Assembly (NCBI RefSeq): GCF_937616625.2
Contig: NC_065576.1
Coordinates: forward strand, 33,878,628 to 33,942,627
Origin: Mercurialis annua
Taxonomy: Eukaryota; Streptophyta; Magnoliopsida; Malpighiales; Euphorbiaceae
DNA length: 64,000 nt
Reading direction: 5' to 3'
Numbering within the stretch: position 1 is the stretch's first letter; the number at the start of each line of letters is the position of its first letter. This document shows positions 48,741 to 61,853 of the stretch, piece by piece. Both the position numbers and the translations under genes were made by a program. The notes under the pieces were generated by a model, which did not search any database, was not told the origin of the DNA, and was given only the letters and a program-made list of their open reading frames with translations.

Positions 48741-50495
48741 AAAAACCAATAGAGTTGTGTTGTTTTTATAGTTACTCAGATAATAATTTAAAATTGTGTG
48801 TTTAGTTTTATCGTCTTCTTATTACATTCGTTACGATATTTTTGATTGATAATTAAAATTATAAAATACACATTTTAAAATTAATATCAGTAAATATTCA
48901 ATATAAATTTATACTACTTATATTTATATCGTAGATATGGTTTATACGTTTTTTTTTAAAAAACGTTATCCTTTATATATTGTAATTTATTATAAGTAAT
49001 ATTTTTTCCTCATACAAGATATGGTCATATATTATCAGTAAGGGATGAGCAAATATATCAATCATCTTCAATGTCAAGACGGTAGGATTAATTTACGACT
49101 CCAATTTCATGACTGAATGAGTCACTAACTTAATTTTGTTTGAAAATCTTTGAGCTAAATTTTTATTTATTTAACATTTTCATAAGCTAAGAAAAAAATA
49201 AACATTTACGTGAAATTGACTATTTGAGGATTTAATCTTAATCTTTTATGTGAAATTAATGTTGTTATCTTGAAGAAATTTATAAGGTCTATCCACATAT
49301 AATTAAAAATGTAATAATTAGAATCTCACTCTTACATTTTTTTATTTAGTTTTATCTCCAAATTTTCTAAAAATAACAAATATTTTCTTATTGATATAAA
49401 AATTGTGAGTATTATTCTTAAATAGATCAAAATGGATGTAAGTAAACTCGCAACTAAGAAATTCAGGGACTGTATTAACCGATTGTTTGATGTTTATACC
49501 AAGCCAATGAGATATTTTCTGGTCCACTCTCTTAAAGGATAAAAGATTACATCGAGAACAAACTAAAAGCAATTAATAATAAAAAAATCTAAAAATAATT
49601 AATGTCTATTCAAATTTTTTTAACATCATAAAAATATAAGATATTTTAGATAAAGCAGGAAATCTTTTTTTATATTTCAATATGTGCCTCTTCTTTCAAA
49701 ATAGCATAAACTTTGGAATGGAGGAAGGATAAATTATGGATAGTAAATATTAGACGCATGAATTCATTCAAAAAAACTTTTGAAATCAAAATACCATCAC
49801 TGCAAATTCTTGATTTTTTAGCCATTTATTTTGACGTTACATGTCTTGTAAGTATTTTGTCATTTTATTATATAGAAACCATCTTTACTAGTTATATGAT
49901 TATTTTTTTAAGAATTACCACTGATGTATACTAATTTGTTACTATATTTGTTGTTTTCTATAAGGGGTTACAGCTTAGTAATTATATAATAAGAAATATT
50001 TCATAAATTAATAATTTACTGCGTAATGTATATGGAATTTTTCTGTTATATGGCAGACTTTTATTCAATTCTATCAAAAAAGTTGACTTTACCAAATTTA
50101 AAAGATAAAAACGGAATAGTTGAAAGCAATGATTTAAAAACCGGATCGACTGATTCAACCGGGATCCGACCATCTGTCTAGTCCAATTAGCCTCTCTGAA
50201 CTGGAAATCCGATCGAAATATATTAGACTGGTCCGAACCGTGAAAACCGAAAACTGAAAACCCGGTTAAACCGTTTGGTTTTATTAATATTCTTATATTT
50301 CAAACAATCGCTTATATTTATTCTAATCCTTTCTATATTTATTATGTTTGCTTGCTCTCCAAACAATTACGATTGACTTGCTATAATTTATTCCCCTTTC
50401 ATAAATAAGAGTAAATCAACAACTATTTTAAAATATATATGGAAAGACAATAGTTAAAATCAAGAAAATATAATATGTTGACATGTATAAAATAG

Positions 50496-52880
50496 TGTAA
50501 TATCCCGTAAAATTTTAAAGTTTAAGTTACGAGTTCCGGTAACATTTTAACTGTTGACGTAATTAAATTTGTTTTATGAGTTGATTCGGAAATGGTTTAA
50601 TTAAAGTCCGGGTTTCGAAAATATTTATTTAAAAAAAAAGGGTTCGGGTCGGGTTCGGTCCAACCAGAATCGGTTGGACCAGGTCTCGTTGAACCGAGAC
50701 TTGGTCTCGTACGAGAAGTGCAGGTCTCGTACGAGACCTGTTTAAACTCAGCAGGTCTCTTTCGAGATCGATTTTTGCAGTTTTAATCATATTAGCCTCT
50801 TGGTTATGGTAGTTAGTTGTTCGATCTCAATATGGTATCTCGATGTTGATTCGTTATTTTTGGTTTCGGCTTCGAGTTCTTGAAATTGTTAATCTTAAAT
50901 CTTTGATTGCGGGTTCTTGCAATTGTTGGTAAATCTTGGTGAGTTTGATTGATTCAAATCATTAGGTTGTTAGTTAATGAATTGAAGCTTTGGTTAGTTT
51001 GAAGTTTTCGTTTTCTGGGTTTGTTGTTAAGTATGGCGGATGTGTCTTTTAATTTGAGAGTGAAATGAAGAAGATGACTAGGTGTCCTTAATTGATTGAC
51101 TCATTTGAATGGTTTTTGGCAAAAGGTCAGCTTTGGTTATTGAGTTTCTATGTCTTAAATATATTGGTTCCTAGACTTAGCTTAGTAACTATTTGATATT
51201 GATTTTGATTTTAATTTACAAAATTAGTTTTGACTTATTAATTAGCGTTTTAAATAATAATATTATTTATAATTTGAAATTACTCCGGGCATTAATATTT
51301 TAAGTTGAAATTAAATATTAATTTAATTATGGTTATACGTAAAATTTTATATTGTCTATATTAATTTAAGTATTGGGGATTTTATTTTATTTAAAAGTTT
51401 ATCAAATTAATTATATTATTTTTAAGGCATAAAAATAATATTTAAATATTTAAAAATTAAATTAATAATTATTAATAATTATTATTTAATTGTTAAATTG
51501 ATATTTTTGGCTTAGATTGCCTTTGGAATTAAATTTATATTTCAGCTTTATTTGTTATTTAATTAATTGAGATAATTGCTGGTAATATTTAATTACTTGA
51601 GTTTCAAGTTATTGAGTTCTATTTTGACATTAATTAATATTTTATTTAATATTAATTATAGACTATGGTTTATAAACTCTGGAATATCAGTTGGGTCGGT
51701 TTTGACTTGGGTCACCGACATGTGGGTTTAACTTGGTAGTTTTGAAAAAAACTCGGCTAACCCACTATTTGAGGAATTGATTTTATTTATCAATTAAATA
51801 TTATTTTAATAATATTTTCAGATTGGATTTAAGTACGAACTCAATAGTCTTGAATTAATTACGGCATTATAATTTATTTGAGAATTGTGTTTCTCTGTAA
51901 TTTATCTGGTTATTTAATTGTGCTGGTCCCACGTGGTGTTTAGTGATCTTAGAGTTAGGGGTCGTACGGATATTAATCTATTTATTATTTTAGACCCGTC
52001 GACTGCTCGTGCTTTGGAGTCTACGCAGGGTTAGCTGTTTACCAAGATCACGTGGATAAGCAAGCAGTGAGTTTGTAGTGCTATTTACCGCTTTATTAAG
52101 TACCGCATCGTATTTTAATATTATAAATGTTTGTGAACTCTTTTTACGGATTATGGATCTGGATTGAAACGAGCTACTCGATAGGCTTGTATCGAAACTG
52201 TGTGCACCAGTAAGTACTCTGGGAAACGGCAGACTAAAGTCTTGCTTACGCTGGTATAAATATATGACGAGGATTTGTTCTCGTCCACTCTGGGTTTATC
52301 GGTATGCTATGTCATACTTACGCTGGGATCATTTCAATACTGTTTTCCATAATCATATTATAGCATAAAAATGTTTTGATTTAAGGGTTTTAAACTTAAT
52401 AAATGTAAATAGTATTGCAAACTCATCTCAGTATATCTGACCCCGTTGTTTTCCCAAATTTTCCAGGTTTATGATTTGAAAGTTGGTCCACTCCGATTCT
52501 TTTGATCCCTCGGAGGTTTTTATGTTATTAAACTAGTTTCTGTTTTTGAACTCTTAGACCGCAGTAGAACTAGTTATTTATTTCATTTGATATTACACTT
52601 TGGAATTGTCGATTTATTCGATTATTTATATTTGGCATGATTACTCTGGATTACGATATTGTTATATATAAGGCATGTTGTTGAACATTTAAGATAGTTA
52701 AGTTATTTATATTAGAACTGTAATATAAATTGCTAGACCTAGGTTAGAGTCTCTGTTGCCCCCGAGCAATTTCTGCAGGTTAAAATGTTTATTTGATTTC
52801 CGCAAGGCTTGCTACGGGTTTTGGTACAACCATACCCATACCCTAGCGCCGGTCACGATTCATGAAATTGGGTCGTGACA
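50496..52880 (+). repeat. 5' LTR of the 50496-60651 element
   Basis: TGTAATATCCCGTAAAATTTT ... TTGGGTCGTGACA, 2385 bp. It has a TCTCGTACGAGA array at 50657-50769 and ACTCTGG motifs near 52217 and 52297, shared in reverse with element B. Confidence 0.93.
50657..50769. repeat. TCTCGTACGAGA palindrome array, 5' LTR
   Basis: Units include GGTCTCGTTGAACCGAGACT, TCTCGTACGAGA, CAGGTCTCGTACGAGACCTG and TCTCTTTCGAGA. Counterpart in the 3' LTR: 58424-58538. Confidence 0.88.
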
Positions 52881-52884
52881 AAGT

Positions 52885-52897
52885 TGGTATCAGAGCT
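52885..52897 (+). promoter_or_regulatory. Primer binding site (tRNA-iMet type)
   Basis: TGGTATCAGAGCT begins four bases after the 5' LTR; the leader to the gag ATG is about 340 bp. Confidence 0.92.
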
Positions 52898-53236
52898 TTA
52901 GTTTCGAACTAAGGCCAATTTTTTTGCATGTTATGTGTTTATTGCTTTAAGGCATGTTAAGTGTTACTGTTGTATTATAGGATCTACTGCGGAATTAGGA
53001 TTCAAGTTTTGTCTTTTGAAACGTCATCATTTGTTTTCAAAACTTTCTACCTTCACCATTAGGGATGTTTGAGTCGGTCTTATGTGTTACTAATGTTTTA
53101 CTTTGCGAAATTTTTCTTTACTCTGGAATGTTAGTGTTATTACTCTGGATAAATTGTTAATTTTTGAGCTATTTAAATTTACTCTGGGTGTTGCCATGTG
53201 GGTATTGTTTGAGATTTATCTGTTTCATTCTTAGGA

Positions 53237-56200
53237 ATGGATACTCGTAGGCGTGCTGCAGCTCAGGCTGAGGCTGAAACTGATGATGCTATGTCGATTG
53301 AGGTTGGCCAGCATGAACCAGAGGTTCAAGTTGGCAGGGGATGTGCAGGTGGAGTTCTGGCTGGTAGAGGCCGAGCTGGCAGAGGTTGGGGTGGCAGAGG
53401 TCAGGCTGCTGGAGGCAGAGGTAGGGGACGTGGTGGTGCAGGCGTTCAGGCACCAGCTGTACCACAAGCTCCTATTGACTCGTTTGACTTCACGACATTT
53501 TTAGCCGGGATCGCTGCACTCCAGAATAATCAAGTGTAACTGCAGGCGGGACAGATCGCCATGCAGAACCAGTATGCTATGTTGGGACAGATTGTGCAGC
53601 AACAGGTACCACAGGCTGGTGGTATTGCGGTCGGTGGTGCTGGAATAACTGACAGGGACTTGGTGTTGGCTTATTTAAGGCTGAAGCCGACTGAGTTTGC
53701 GGGCGACGATGACGCCCTAGACTTTCTAGAGAAGGTTGAGCGGAATGCTCAGAGACTACAGGCTTCTGAGAGACACAGACCGTTATGTTAGTGGAGATGT
53801 CCTTGAAGGGTGCTGCAAATGACTGGTTTCGCAGGGAGATTCGCGCAGTTATGGCTACTATTACATGGGCGGACTTTGTGACACAATTTAAGGAATTTTA
53901 TCTACCTTTCTCAGTGATAGAAGGTTTCAGAGACAGACTGCTGAATCTGAGGAGAGGAGACAGATCAGTACATGAGTACACTACAAAGTTTGTGAGACTG
54001 AGTCGCTTTGCTCCAGATCTGCAGACTGAACAGCAGAGGGTGAACGACAGATACGTGAAGGGTCTGGGTGCTGACTTTATTAGTCTTCTGACTGAGACGA
54101 CCAAGGAATTTTCTGCTGTAGTGGACAGTGCCCGTCGGATGGAGGCAAATTTACTGCACTTTGGGAAAAAGACTGAGATGAAGAAGGCGAGCGGTGTTGT
54201 TCAGAGTAATGGGCAGTAGGGTGGTAGCAGCAGCTATCAGCACAAGTCTTCCCAGTACAAGAGTCAGAAAGGGGGTGTTCGAAAAGGGTATCAGCCGTAT
54301 TCTCACAGTTCTGGTTACAGTGGGAGTAGCCGTGGATCTGGTCGCAGTTACAGTGGTACTTCTAGCGTCCCGTTTTGTCAGAACTGCAGGCGCAGACATT
54401 CGGGACAGTGCACAGTGGCATCAGGTAGTTGCTATGCTTGTGGCCAGCAGGGTCACTTTGCTAGGGAGTGTCCGTCATCTGGACAGCAGATGTCATCGGC
54501 TAGTGTTGCTCAGCCGTTCATTCAGCAGCAGAGACCCGTTTTCACTCCTTCGCCAGGGTATTCTCAACCTGCCGCTTCGTTTGGTGGCCAGCGGGGCCGT
54601 GGTTCAGGAGGGCGTGTTTTTGGTGGCCGTGGAAACGGTGGTAGAAGCTCGGGTAGTTACAGTTCTTCTCAGGCACCGCAGCAGGGACAGGGTCAAGCCA
54701 GAGTATTTGCTCTGACTCCTCAGGATGCTCGTGCATCAAACGCCATGGTGCAAGGTACTATTCCCATTTCATTTGTAGATGCCTTGGTCTTATTTGATGC
54801 GGGTGCAACACACTCTTTTGTTTCTTTGAGTTTTGCTGCTAAATTGGGTGTGACACCATCTAGGTTGTTAGAGCCTTTATCTGTATCTACGCCTTTTTCT
54901 GATAGTGTTGTGGTGGACGTGGTCTTTCCGTCTTGCTCTGTGGTTATACATGGTAGGGATCTTTGTGCTGATTTGATTATGCTTGACGTGTTATCTTTTG
55001 ATGTCATCTTGGGGATGGATTGCATTTCACGCCATTTTGCTTCTATCGACTGTCGAGGGAAGTCGGTATTGTTTGGGATTCCTGGTGATATGCCTTTTTC
55101 CTTCCAAGGGAAAAAGACAGAAGCACCTAAGAATCTAATTTCGGCGATCAAGGCCAAGCGTTTGATGGGCAAGGGTTGTCAGGCTTTCTTAGCAGTGGTT
55201 CGTGATTTAGAGGGTGACAGTGGTGATGTGCATAGTGTTCCGATAGTGAATGAGTTCACTGATGTGTTTCTAAAGGAGTTGTCTGGATTACCACCCGATC
55301 GTGATATCGAGTTCTGTATTGATGTTGCTTTTGGAACAGCTCCTATTTCGATACCTCTGTATCGGATGGCTCCTGCAGAGCTGAAAGAGTTGAAGGAACA
55401 GTTACAGGAATTGCTTGATAGTGGTTTTATCAGACCGAGTACTTCTCCGTGGGGTGCTCCTATGTTGTTTGTCAAGAAGAAGGATGGGTCATTTCGGCTG
55501 TGTATTGACTACAGACAGCTGAACAAGGTTACTATCAAGAACCGGTATCCTCTTCCTCGTATTGATGATTTGTTCGACCAGTTGGAGGGTGCTAAATGCT
55601 TTTCGAAGATTGACTTGAGATCCGGGTATCATCAACTTCGGATTCGAGACGTCGATGTGCCTAAGACTGCTTTCAGAACGCGGTATGAGAATTTTGAGTT
55701 CCTAGTCATGTCTTTTGGGTTAACCAACGCACCAGCAGCGTTTATGGATATGATGAACCGGGTATTGAAGCCGTTTCTGGATCAGTTCGTTATTGTGTTT
55801 ATTGATGACATACTGATTTACTCTCGGAGTGAGGAGGAGCATGCTTTCCACTTGAGAACGATACTGCAGACTTTGCGTGAGCATCAGCTATATGCTAAGT
55901 TCTCGAAGTGCAAATTCTGGCTAGATCAAGTTACTTTCTTAGGACACGTGGTGTCAAAGGATGGGATCAAGGTTGATCCGACAAAGATTGAGGCGGTTAT
56001 GGATTGGCAGAGGCCGAGGTCAGTTACCGAGATCAGACGTTTTCTGGGGTTAGCTGGCTACTATCGTCGGTTCGTGCAGGATTTCTCCAGAATATCTGCA
56101 CCGATGACTAAACTGACACAAAAGGTTGTTAAGTTTGAGTGGACTGACAAGTGCGAGGCGAGCTTTGAGAAGATCAAAGAGATTTTGACTACAGCTCCTG

Positions 56201-58143
56201 TATTGGCTTTGCCATCTGGCATCGAGGGATTCACTGTGTATTGTGATGCTTCCCGTATCGGTTTGGGTTGCGTTCTGATGCAACATGGTAAGGTGATTGC
56301 CTATGCTTCTCGCCAGCTGAAGAAGCATGAGGTGAATTATCATACTCATGATCTGGAGTTAGCAACTGTGGTCTTTGCTCTTAAGATTTGGAGGCACTAT
56401 TTGTACGGTGCGACTTGCGAGATCTTCACTGATCATAAGAGTCTGAAGTATATTTTTGATCAGCGTGAGCTGAATCTGAGACAACGGAGATGGTTGGAGT
56501 TACTGAAAGACTACGATTGTACTATTCAGTACCATCTGGGTAAGGCTAATGTGGTAGCCGATTCGTTGATTCGCAAGTCTTCGGGCAGTTTGGCCCATAT
56601 TTCTGAGGTTGGGCGGAGACCCATGGTTCGTGAGTGGCATAGTTTGTTAGCTTCGAGATACGGATTTCAGGTTTCGCAGAAGGGTTGTTAGTTGGCACAG
56701 TTGCAGGTGCAACCGGTTTTGATTGATAGGATCAAAGCTTCACAAGCTGAGGATCCATAATTGAAACGAATTATGGATGAGATCCATCTGGATGGAAATT
56801 CTGAGTTTGTTCTGGCGGATGGAGTTCTCAGGTACGGTTCTCGACTGTGTGTTCCGGATTCGGATGGTTTGAGAGACCAGATTCTGGAGGAAGCGCACAA
56901 GTACGCTTACAGTGTTCATCCGGGTTCTACCAAGATGTACCATGATCTCAAGGGTACGTACTGGTGGAGCGGAATGAAAAAGGATGTTGCAGATTTTGTG
57001 TCTAAGTGTTTGACTTGCCAGCAGGTAAAGTTAGAGCATCAGAGACCGTTTGGATATCTGCAACCGCTACCTATTCCTGAGTGGAAATGGGAGCGAATCA
57101 CTATGGACTTTGTGGTTGGTTTGCCACGTACCCGACAGGGGTATGATTTGATTTGGCTGATAGTTGACCGTTTGACCAAGTCAGCTCACTTCTTACCAAT
57201 CAGGGTTACTTATCAGGCTTCGAAGTTGGCACAGTTGTACATCGATCGGATTGTGAGTCTCCATGGTGTACCAGTGTCGATAGTTTCGGACAGAGGTTCA
57301 GTTTTCACCTCTCGGTTTTGGAAGGCGATGCATGAATCTTTGGGTACGAGATTGGATTTCAGTACTGCTTTTCATCCTCAGACCGACGGTTAGTCTGAGA
57401 GGACTATTCAGACTTTGGAGGACATGCTCAGGATGTGTGTTCTGGATTTTCAGGGTAGTTGGGATACTGATTTACCTTTGATTGAGTTTTCCTATAACAA
57501 AAGTTACCACGCTAGTATCGAGATGGCACCTTATGAGGCTTTGTACCGGCGCAAGTGTCGATCTCCTATCTGCTGGGAGGAGGTTGGCGAGCGCAAGCTC
57601 TCGGGAGCAGAGATTATTCAGATTACCTCAGAGAAGGTACCGTTGATCAAGCGGAGATTGGAGACAGCGTTTAGTCGGCATAAGAGTTATGCTGATCCGA
57701 AGAGAAAAGACATGGAGTTTCGGGTTGTAGATTTCGTGTTTCTTCGGGTTTCGCCTATTAAGGCCGTTGTGCGTTTCGGTGTTAAGGGGAAGTTAGCATC
57801 GAGGTATGTTGGTCTGTATGAGATCATTGAGCGTATTGGAGCAGTGGCGTACAAGTTAGCGTTGCCACCAGATATGTCGTTGGTTCACCTAGTGTTTTAC
57901 ATTTCCATGTTGAGGAAGTGTATTTCTGATCCTTCTCACGTGATAGTACCGCAGAGTGTGGAGATTGACCATGAGTTATCTTACGAGGAGCAGCCTGTCG
58001 AGATTGTTGATACGCAGGTTCGTAAGTTACGGAGCAAGGAGATTCCAATGGTCAAGGTTCTTTGGCGGAACCATTCTGTTGAGGAGTGCACTTGGGAGAC
58101 CGAGTCGGATATGCGGAGTCGCTATCCTTTTCTTTTTCCTTGA
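53237..58143 (+). pseudogene. gag-pol polyprotein pseudogene
   Basis: The start ATG at 53237 opens an RG-rich gag N terminus. It continues with a zinc knuckle ([14 protein letters not shown], 54430-54471), protease DAGATHSF (54796), RT FIDD (55798-55809), RNase H, integrase D codons at 57106 and 57289 with E at 57397, and a chromodomain ending at the TGA 58141-58143. Breaks: stops at 53537-53539 (TAA), 54217-54219 (TAG), 56689-56691 (TAG), 56758-56760 (TAA) and 57391-57393 (TAG, two codons before the catalytic Glu), and one frameshift at about 53770-53785. The longest open part is 54220-56691, from the end of gag through RNase H. It is decayed but clearly recognisable. Confidence 0.93.
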
Positions 58144-58226
58144 GGTACGAAAATTAATTGTTGTGTGAAATTTTGTGAGCTTTATTTGTGTTTGTGTTAT
58201 CTTAAGTGCTATGTGTTTATTGTGTT

Positions 58227-58262
58227 AAATTCGAGGACGAATTTTTAATAAGTTGGGGAGAA
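58227..58262 (+). promoter_or_regulatory. 3' hairpin and polypurine tract
   Basis: AAATTCG-AGGA-CGAATTT (58227-58244), then AGTTGGGGAGAA (58251-58262) against the 3' LTR. Confidence 0.82.
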
Positions 58263-60651
58263 TGTAATATCCCGTAAAATTTTAAAGTTTAAGTTACGAG
58301 TTCCGGTAACATTTTAATTGTTGACGTAATTAAATTTGTTTTATGAGTTGATTCGGAAATGGTTTAATTAAAGTCCGGGTTTCAAAAATATTTATTTAAA
58401 AAAAAAAGGGTTCGGGTCGGGTTTGGTCCAATCAGAATCGGTTGGACCAGGTCTCGTTGAACCGAGACCTGGTCTCGTACGAGAAGTGCAGGTCTCGTAC
58501 GAGACCTGTTCAAACTCAGCAGGTCTCGTTCGAGATCGATTTTTGCAGTTTTAATCATATTAGCCTCTTGGTCATGGTAGTTAGTTGTTCGATCTCAGTA
58601 TGGTATCTCGATGTTGATTCGTTATTTTTGGTTTCGGCTTCGAGTTCTTGAAATTGTTAATCTTAAATCTTTGATTGCGGGTTCTTGCAATTGTTGGTAA
58701 ATCTTGGTGAGTTTGATTGATTCAAATCCATTAGGTTGTTAGTTAATGAATTGAAGCTTTGGTTAGTTTGAAGTTTTCGTTTTCTGGGTTTGTTGTTAAG
58801 TATGGCGGATGTGTCTTTTAATTTGAGAGTGAAATGAAGAAGATGACTAGGTGTCCTTAATTGATTGACTCATTTGAATGGTTTTTGGCAAAAGGTCAGC
58901 TTTGGTTATTGAGTTTCTATGTCTTAAATATATTGGTTCCTAGACTTAGCTTAGTAACTATTTGATATTGATTTTGATTTTAATTTACAAAATTAATTTT
59001 GACTTATTAATTAGCGTTTTAAATAATAATATTATTTATAATTTGAAATTACTCCGGCCATTAATATTTTAAGTTTAAATTAAATATTAATTTTATTATG
59101 GTTATACGTAAAATTTTATATTGTCTATATTAATTTAAGTATTGGGGATTTTATTTTATTTAAAAGTTTATCAAATTAATTATATTATTTTTAAGGCATA
59201 AAAATAATATTTGAATATTTAAAAATTAAATTAATAATTATTAATAATTATTATTTAATTGTTAAATTGATATTTTTGGCTTAGAATACCTTTGGAATTA
59301 AATTTATATTTTAGCTTTATTTGTTATTTAATTAATTGAGATAATTGCTGGTAATATTTAATTACTTGAGTTTCAGGTTATTGAGTTATATTTTGATATT
59401 AATTAATATTTTATTTAATATTAATTATAGACTGTGGTTTATAAACTCTGGAATATCAGTTGGGTCGGTTTGGACTTGGCTCACCGACATGTGGGTTTAA
59501 CTTGGTAGTTTTGAAAAAAACTCGGCTAACCCACTATTTGAGGAATTGATTTTATTTATCAATTAAATATTATTTTAATAATATTTTCGGATTGGATTTA
59601 AGTACGAACTCAATAGTCTTGAATTAATTACGGCATTATAATTTATTTGAGAATTGTGTTTCTCTGTGATTTATCTGGTTATTTAATTGTGGTGGTCCTA
59701 CGTGGTGTCTAGTGATCTTAGAGTTAGGGGTCGTACGGATATTAATCTATTTATTATTTAGACCCGTCGACTGCTCGTGCTTCGGAGTCTACGCAGGGTT
59801 AGCTGTTTGCCAAGATCACGTGGATAAGCAAGCAGTGAGTTTGTAGTGCTATTTACCGCTTTATTAAGTACCGCATCGTATTTTAATATTATAAATGTTT
59901 GTGAATTGTTTTTACGGATTATGGATCTGGATTGAAACGAGCTACTCGATAGGCTTGTATCGAGACTGTGTGCACCGGTAAGTACTCTGGGAAACGGCAG
60001 ACTAAAGTCTTGCTTACGCTGGTATAAATATATGACGAGGATTTGTTCCCGTCCACTCTGGGTTTATCGGTATGCCATGTCATACTTACGCTGAGATCAT
60101 TTCAATACTGTTTTCCATAATCATATTATATTAGTATAAAAATGTTTTGATTTAAGGGTTTTAAACTTAATAAATGTAAATAGTATTGCGAACTCATCTC
60201 AGTATATCTGACCCCGTTGTTTTCCCAAATTTTCCAGGTTTATGATTTGAAAGCTGGTCCACTCCGATTCTTTTGATTCCTCGGAGGTTTTTATGTTATT
60301 AAACTAGTTTATATTTTTGAACTCTTATACCGCAGTAGAACTAGTTATTTATTTCATTTGAAATTACATTTTGGAATTGTCGATTTATTCGATTATTTAT
60401 ATTTGGCATGATTACTCTGGATTACGATATTGTTATATATAAGGCATGCTGTTGAACATTTAAGATATTTAAGTTATTTATATTAGAACTGTAATATAAA
60501 TTGCTAGACCTAGGTTGAAGTCTCGGTTGCCCCCGAGCAGTTTCTGCAGGTTTAAATGTTTATTTGATTTCCGCAAGGCTTGCTACGGATTTTGGTACAA
60601 CCATACCCATACCCTAGCGCCGGTCACGATTCATGAAATTTGGTCGTGACA
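58263..60651 (+). repeat. 3' LTR of the 50496-60651 element
   Basis: 2389 bp, matching 50496-52880 with scattered substitutions (for example GGTCTCGTTCGAG here for GGTCTCTTTCGAG in the 5' copy) and few indels. It ends TTTGGTCGTGACA. Confidence 0.93.
58424..58538. repeat. TCTCGTACGAGA palindrome array, 3' LTR
   Basis: Same units as 50657-50769. The last unit (TCTCGTTCGAGA) is a perfect palindrome here and mutated in the 5' copy. Confidence 0.88.
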
Positions 60652-61399
60652 TATAGCTAGGTTGATCACCTTCTAAAATAACTTTTAAATGAATGATTAT
60701 TTCCAAAATGAATAAAGAAAGAAAAAAATTCAACTAAATTTTTTCAAGTAATGCAATATGTTGTCATAAATACTAAAACTGTTATTTTACGTTTTTTATA
60801 TTTCTTTATAAAAACATTCCCAGCTAATTGTTTCCTTTTTCTTATTCTGAAACCTCCAATTAACATGATAAAGTCAGCTAAATAAAAATGGCTAATTAAT
60901 TTTTTTTGTTAACTAAAATTGATATCTTAGTTTAATTATTTTTGCAACATTAAATAATGGGAGACAAACAACTATTTTATGCATGTGAAAAACAAATGAT
61001 ATATTTTAATAGAAAGTATTAATTTATACTATTTTTTTGTTTTCATTCTAAGTTTTACAAAATTGGTTCAACTGGCAGTTAAATCGGTTGAACAGGTTGA
61101 ACTGTGAACCGGTGGCCATACCAGTTCGGTTTTTAAAACACTGGTTGAAAGATATCATATTTATTGATACTATTTCTATAGAATAATTTTTAAAAGAATT
61201 ATACCAATATTTTGTCATTAAGGTAAATATTTAATAGTAATAATTATCTTTAGTAAATAAGAATATCGGAAATCATTTCATTCTATAAATATATTGATCA
61301 TTTAAAAGATTTACATTAATACCTTAAATTCAAATATTCTATATTAATTTTCATAAGTTCAAAAAATTTCAATTCATGCTCATAAAACTATAATCACAC

Positions 61400-61409
61400 T
61401 ATATAAATA
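61400..61409 (+). promoter_or_regulatory. TATA box of defensin-like copy 2
   Basis: TATATAAATA, 101 bases upstream of the ATG, same spacing as copy 1. Confidence 0.6.
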
Positions 61410-61509
61410 CCACACAGACATCTCCTTTTGTTATAAAAAAATTACAGACCAAAATATTATTCAACCATACAATTAGTTTCTTTATATTAAAAATTAGATC
61501 TCATCAATT

Positions 61510-61853
61510 ATGGCTTCATTTGCTCATATTTTCCTCATGTTCCTCATTTTTTCAGGTATATATTTTTATATTAATTCATTTTATTTTTAATATACATAAA
61601 ACTTGGAATTAAATAAAAAGAACTATAAATTATAATAAATAGAGAAATAATTTTTTTGGCTATTTATCTTGCAGCTGCATCAATAGTTCCTCAAGTTCAG
61701 GCTCAACAATGCCCTCACGAGTTATATCCAACAGGATGTGTTATTGAACAATGTTGGAGCGATTGCGATAAGTGAGTTAAAGGAGCAAGAGGGTTTTGCA
61801 AAGGAAACGGACCCGGACAATCAGCACCATTTTCTTGTGAATGCTCTTGTTAA
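61510..61853 (+). pseudogene. Defensin-like (cysteine-rich secreted peptide) pseudogene, copy 2
   Basis: Exon 1 is 61510-61555 and exon 2 is 61675-61853, with a GT...AG intron of 119 bp inside the signal peptide. The spliced frame is 75 codons including the final TAA, the same as copy 1. All eight cysteines are present, spaced C-x8-C-x4-C-x3-C-x10-C-x12-C-x-C-x-C, which fits the four-disulphide defensin-like family. The only visible break is TGA at codon 49 (61773-61775), between the fourth and fifth cysteines, where copy 1 has TGG (Trp). Copy 2 is intact at codons 40 and 43, where copy 1 is broken, so the two copies died separately. About ten coding substitutions separate them. Assembly or sequencing error at a single base should be excluded before calling it dead. 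Confidence 0.82.

Larger units (their letters stand above)
48234..50495. other. Host segment 3: repeat unit with defensin-like copy 1
   Basis: It resumes with the duplicated AATTT and holds promoter, defensin-like pseudogene and downstream flank. It matches 61350-63154 closely, with a deletion of about 30 bp near 49055 relative to 62160-62190. From about 49726 it repeats host segment 1. It ends at AATAG where the next element inserted. An unrecognised open frame (49713-49934, ...RRMNSFKKTFEIK...) is shared by all three units. Apart from the pseudogene no gene is seen. Confidence 0.8.
50496..60651 (+). mobile_element. Full-length Ty3/gypsy chromovirus with broken gag-pol (10.2 kb)
   Basis: 5' LTR 50496-52880, primer site 52885-52897, gag-pol 53237-58143, hairpin and polypurine tract 58227-58262, 3' LTR 58263-60651. 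The flanks are AATAG (50491-50495) and TATAG (60652-60656), a 5-bp duplication with one changed base; the empty site is seen at 6526-6536 (AAAATAGCTAGG). LTR copies differ more than in the 21082 element, so it is older. It split defensin-like units 1 and 2. Confidence 0.95.
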
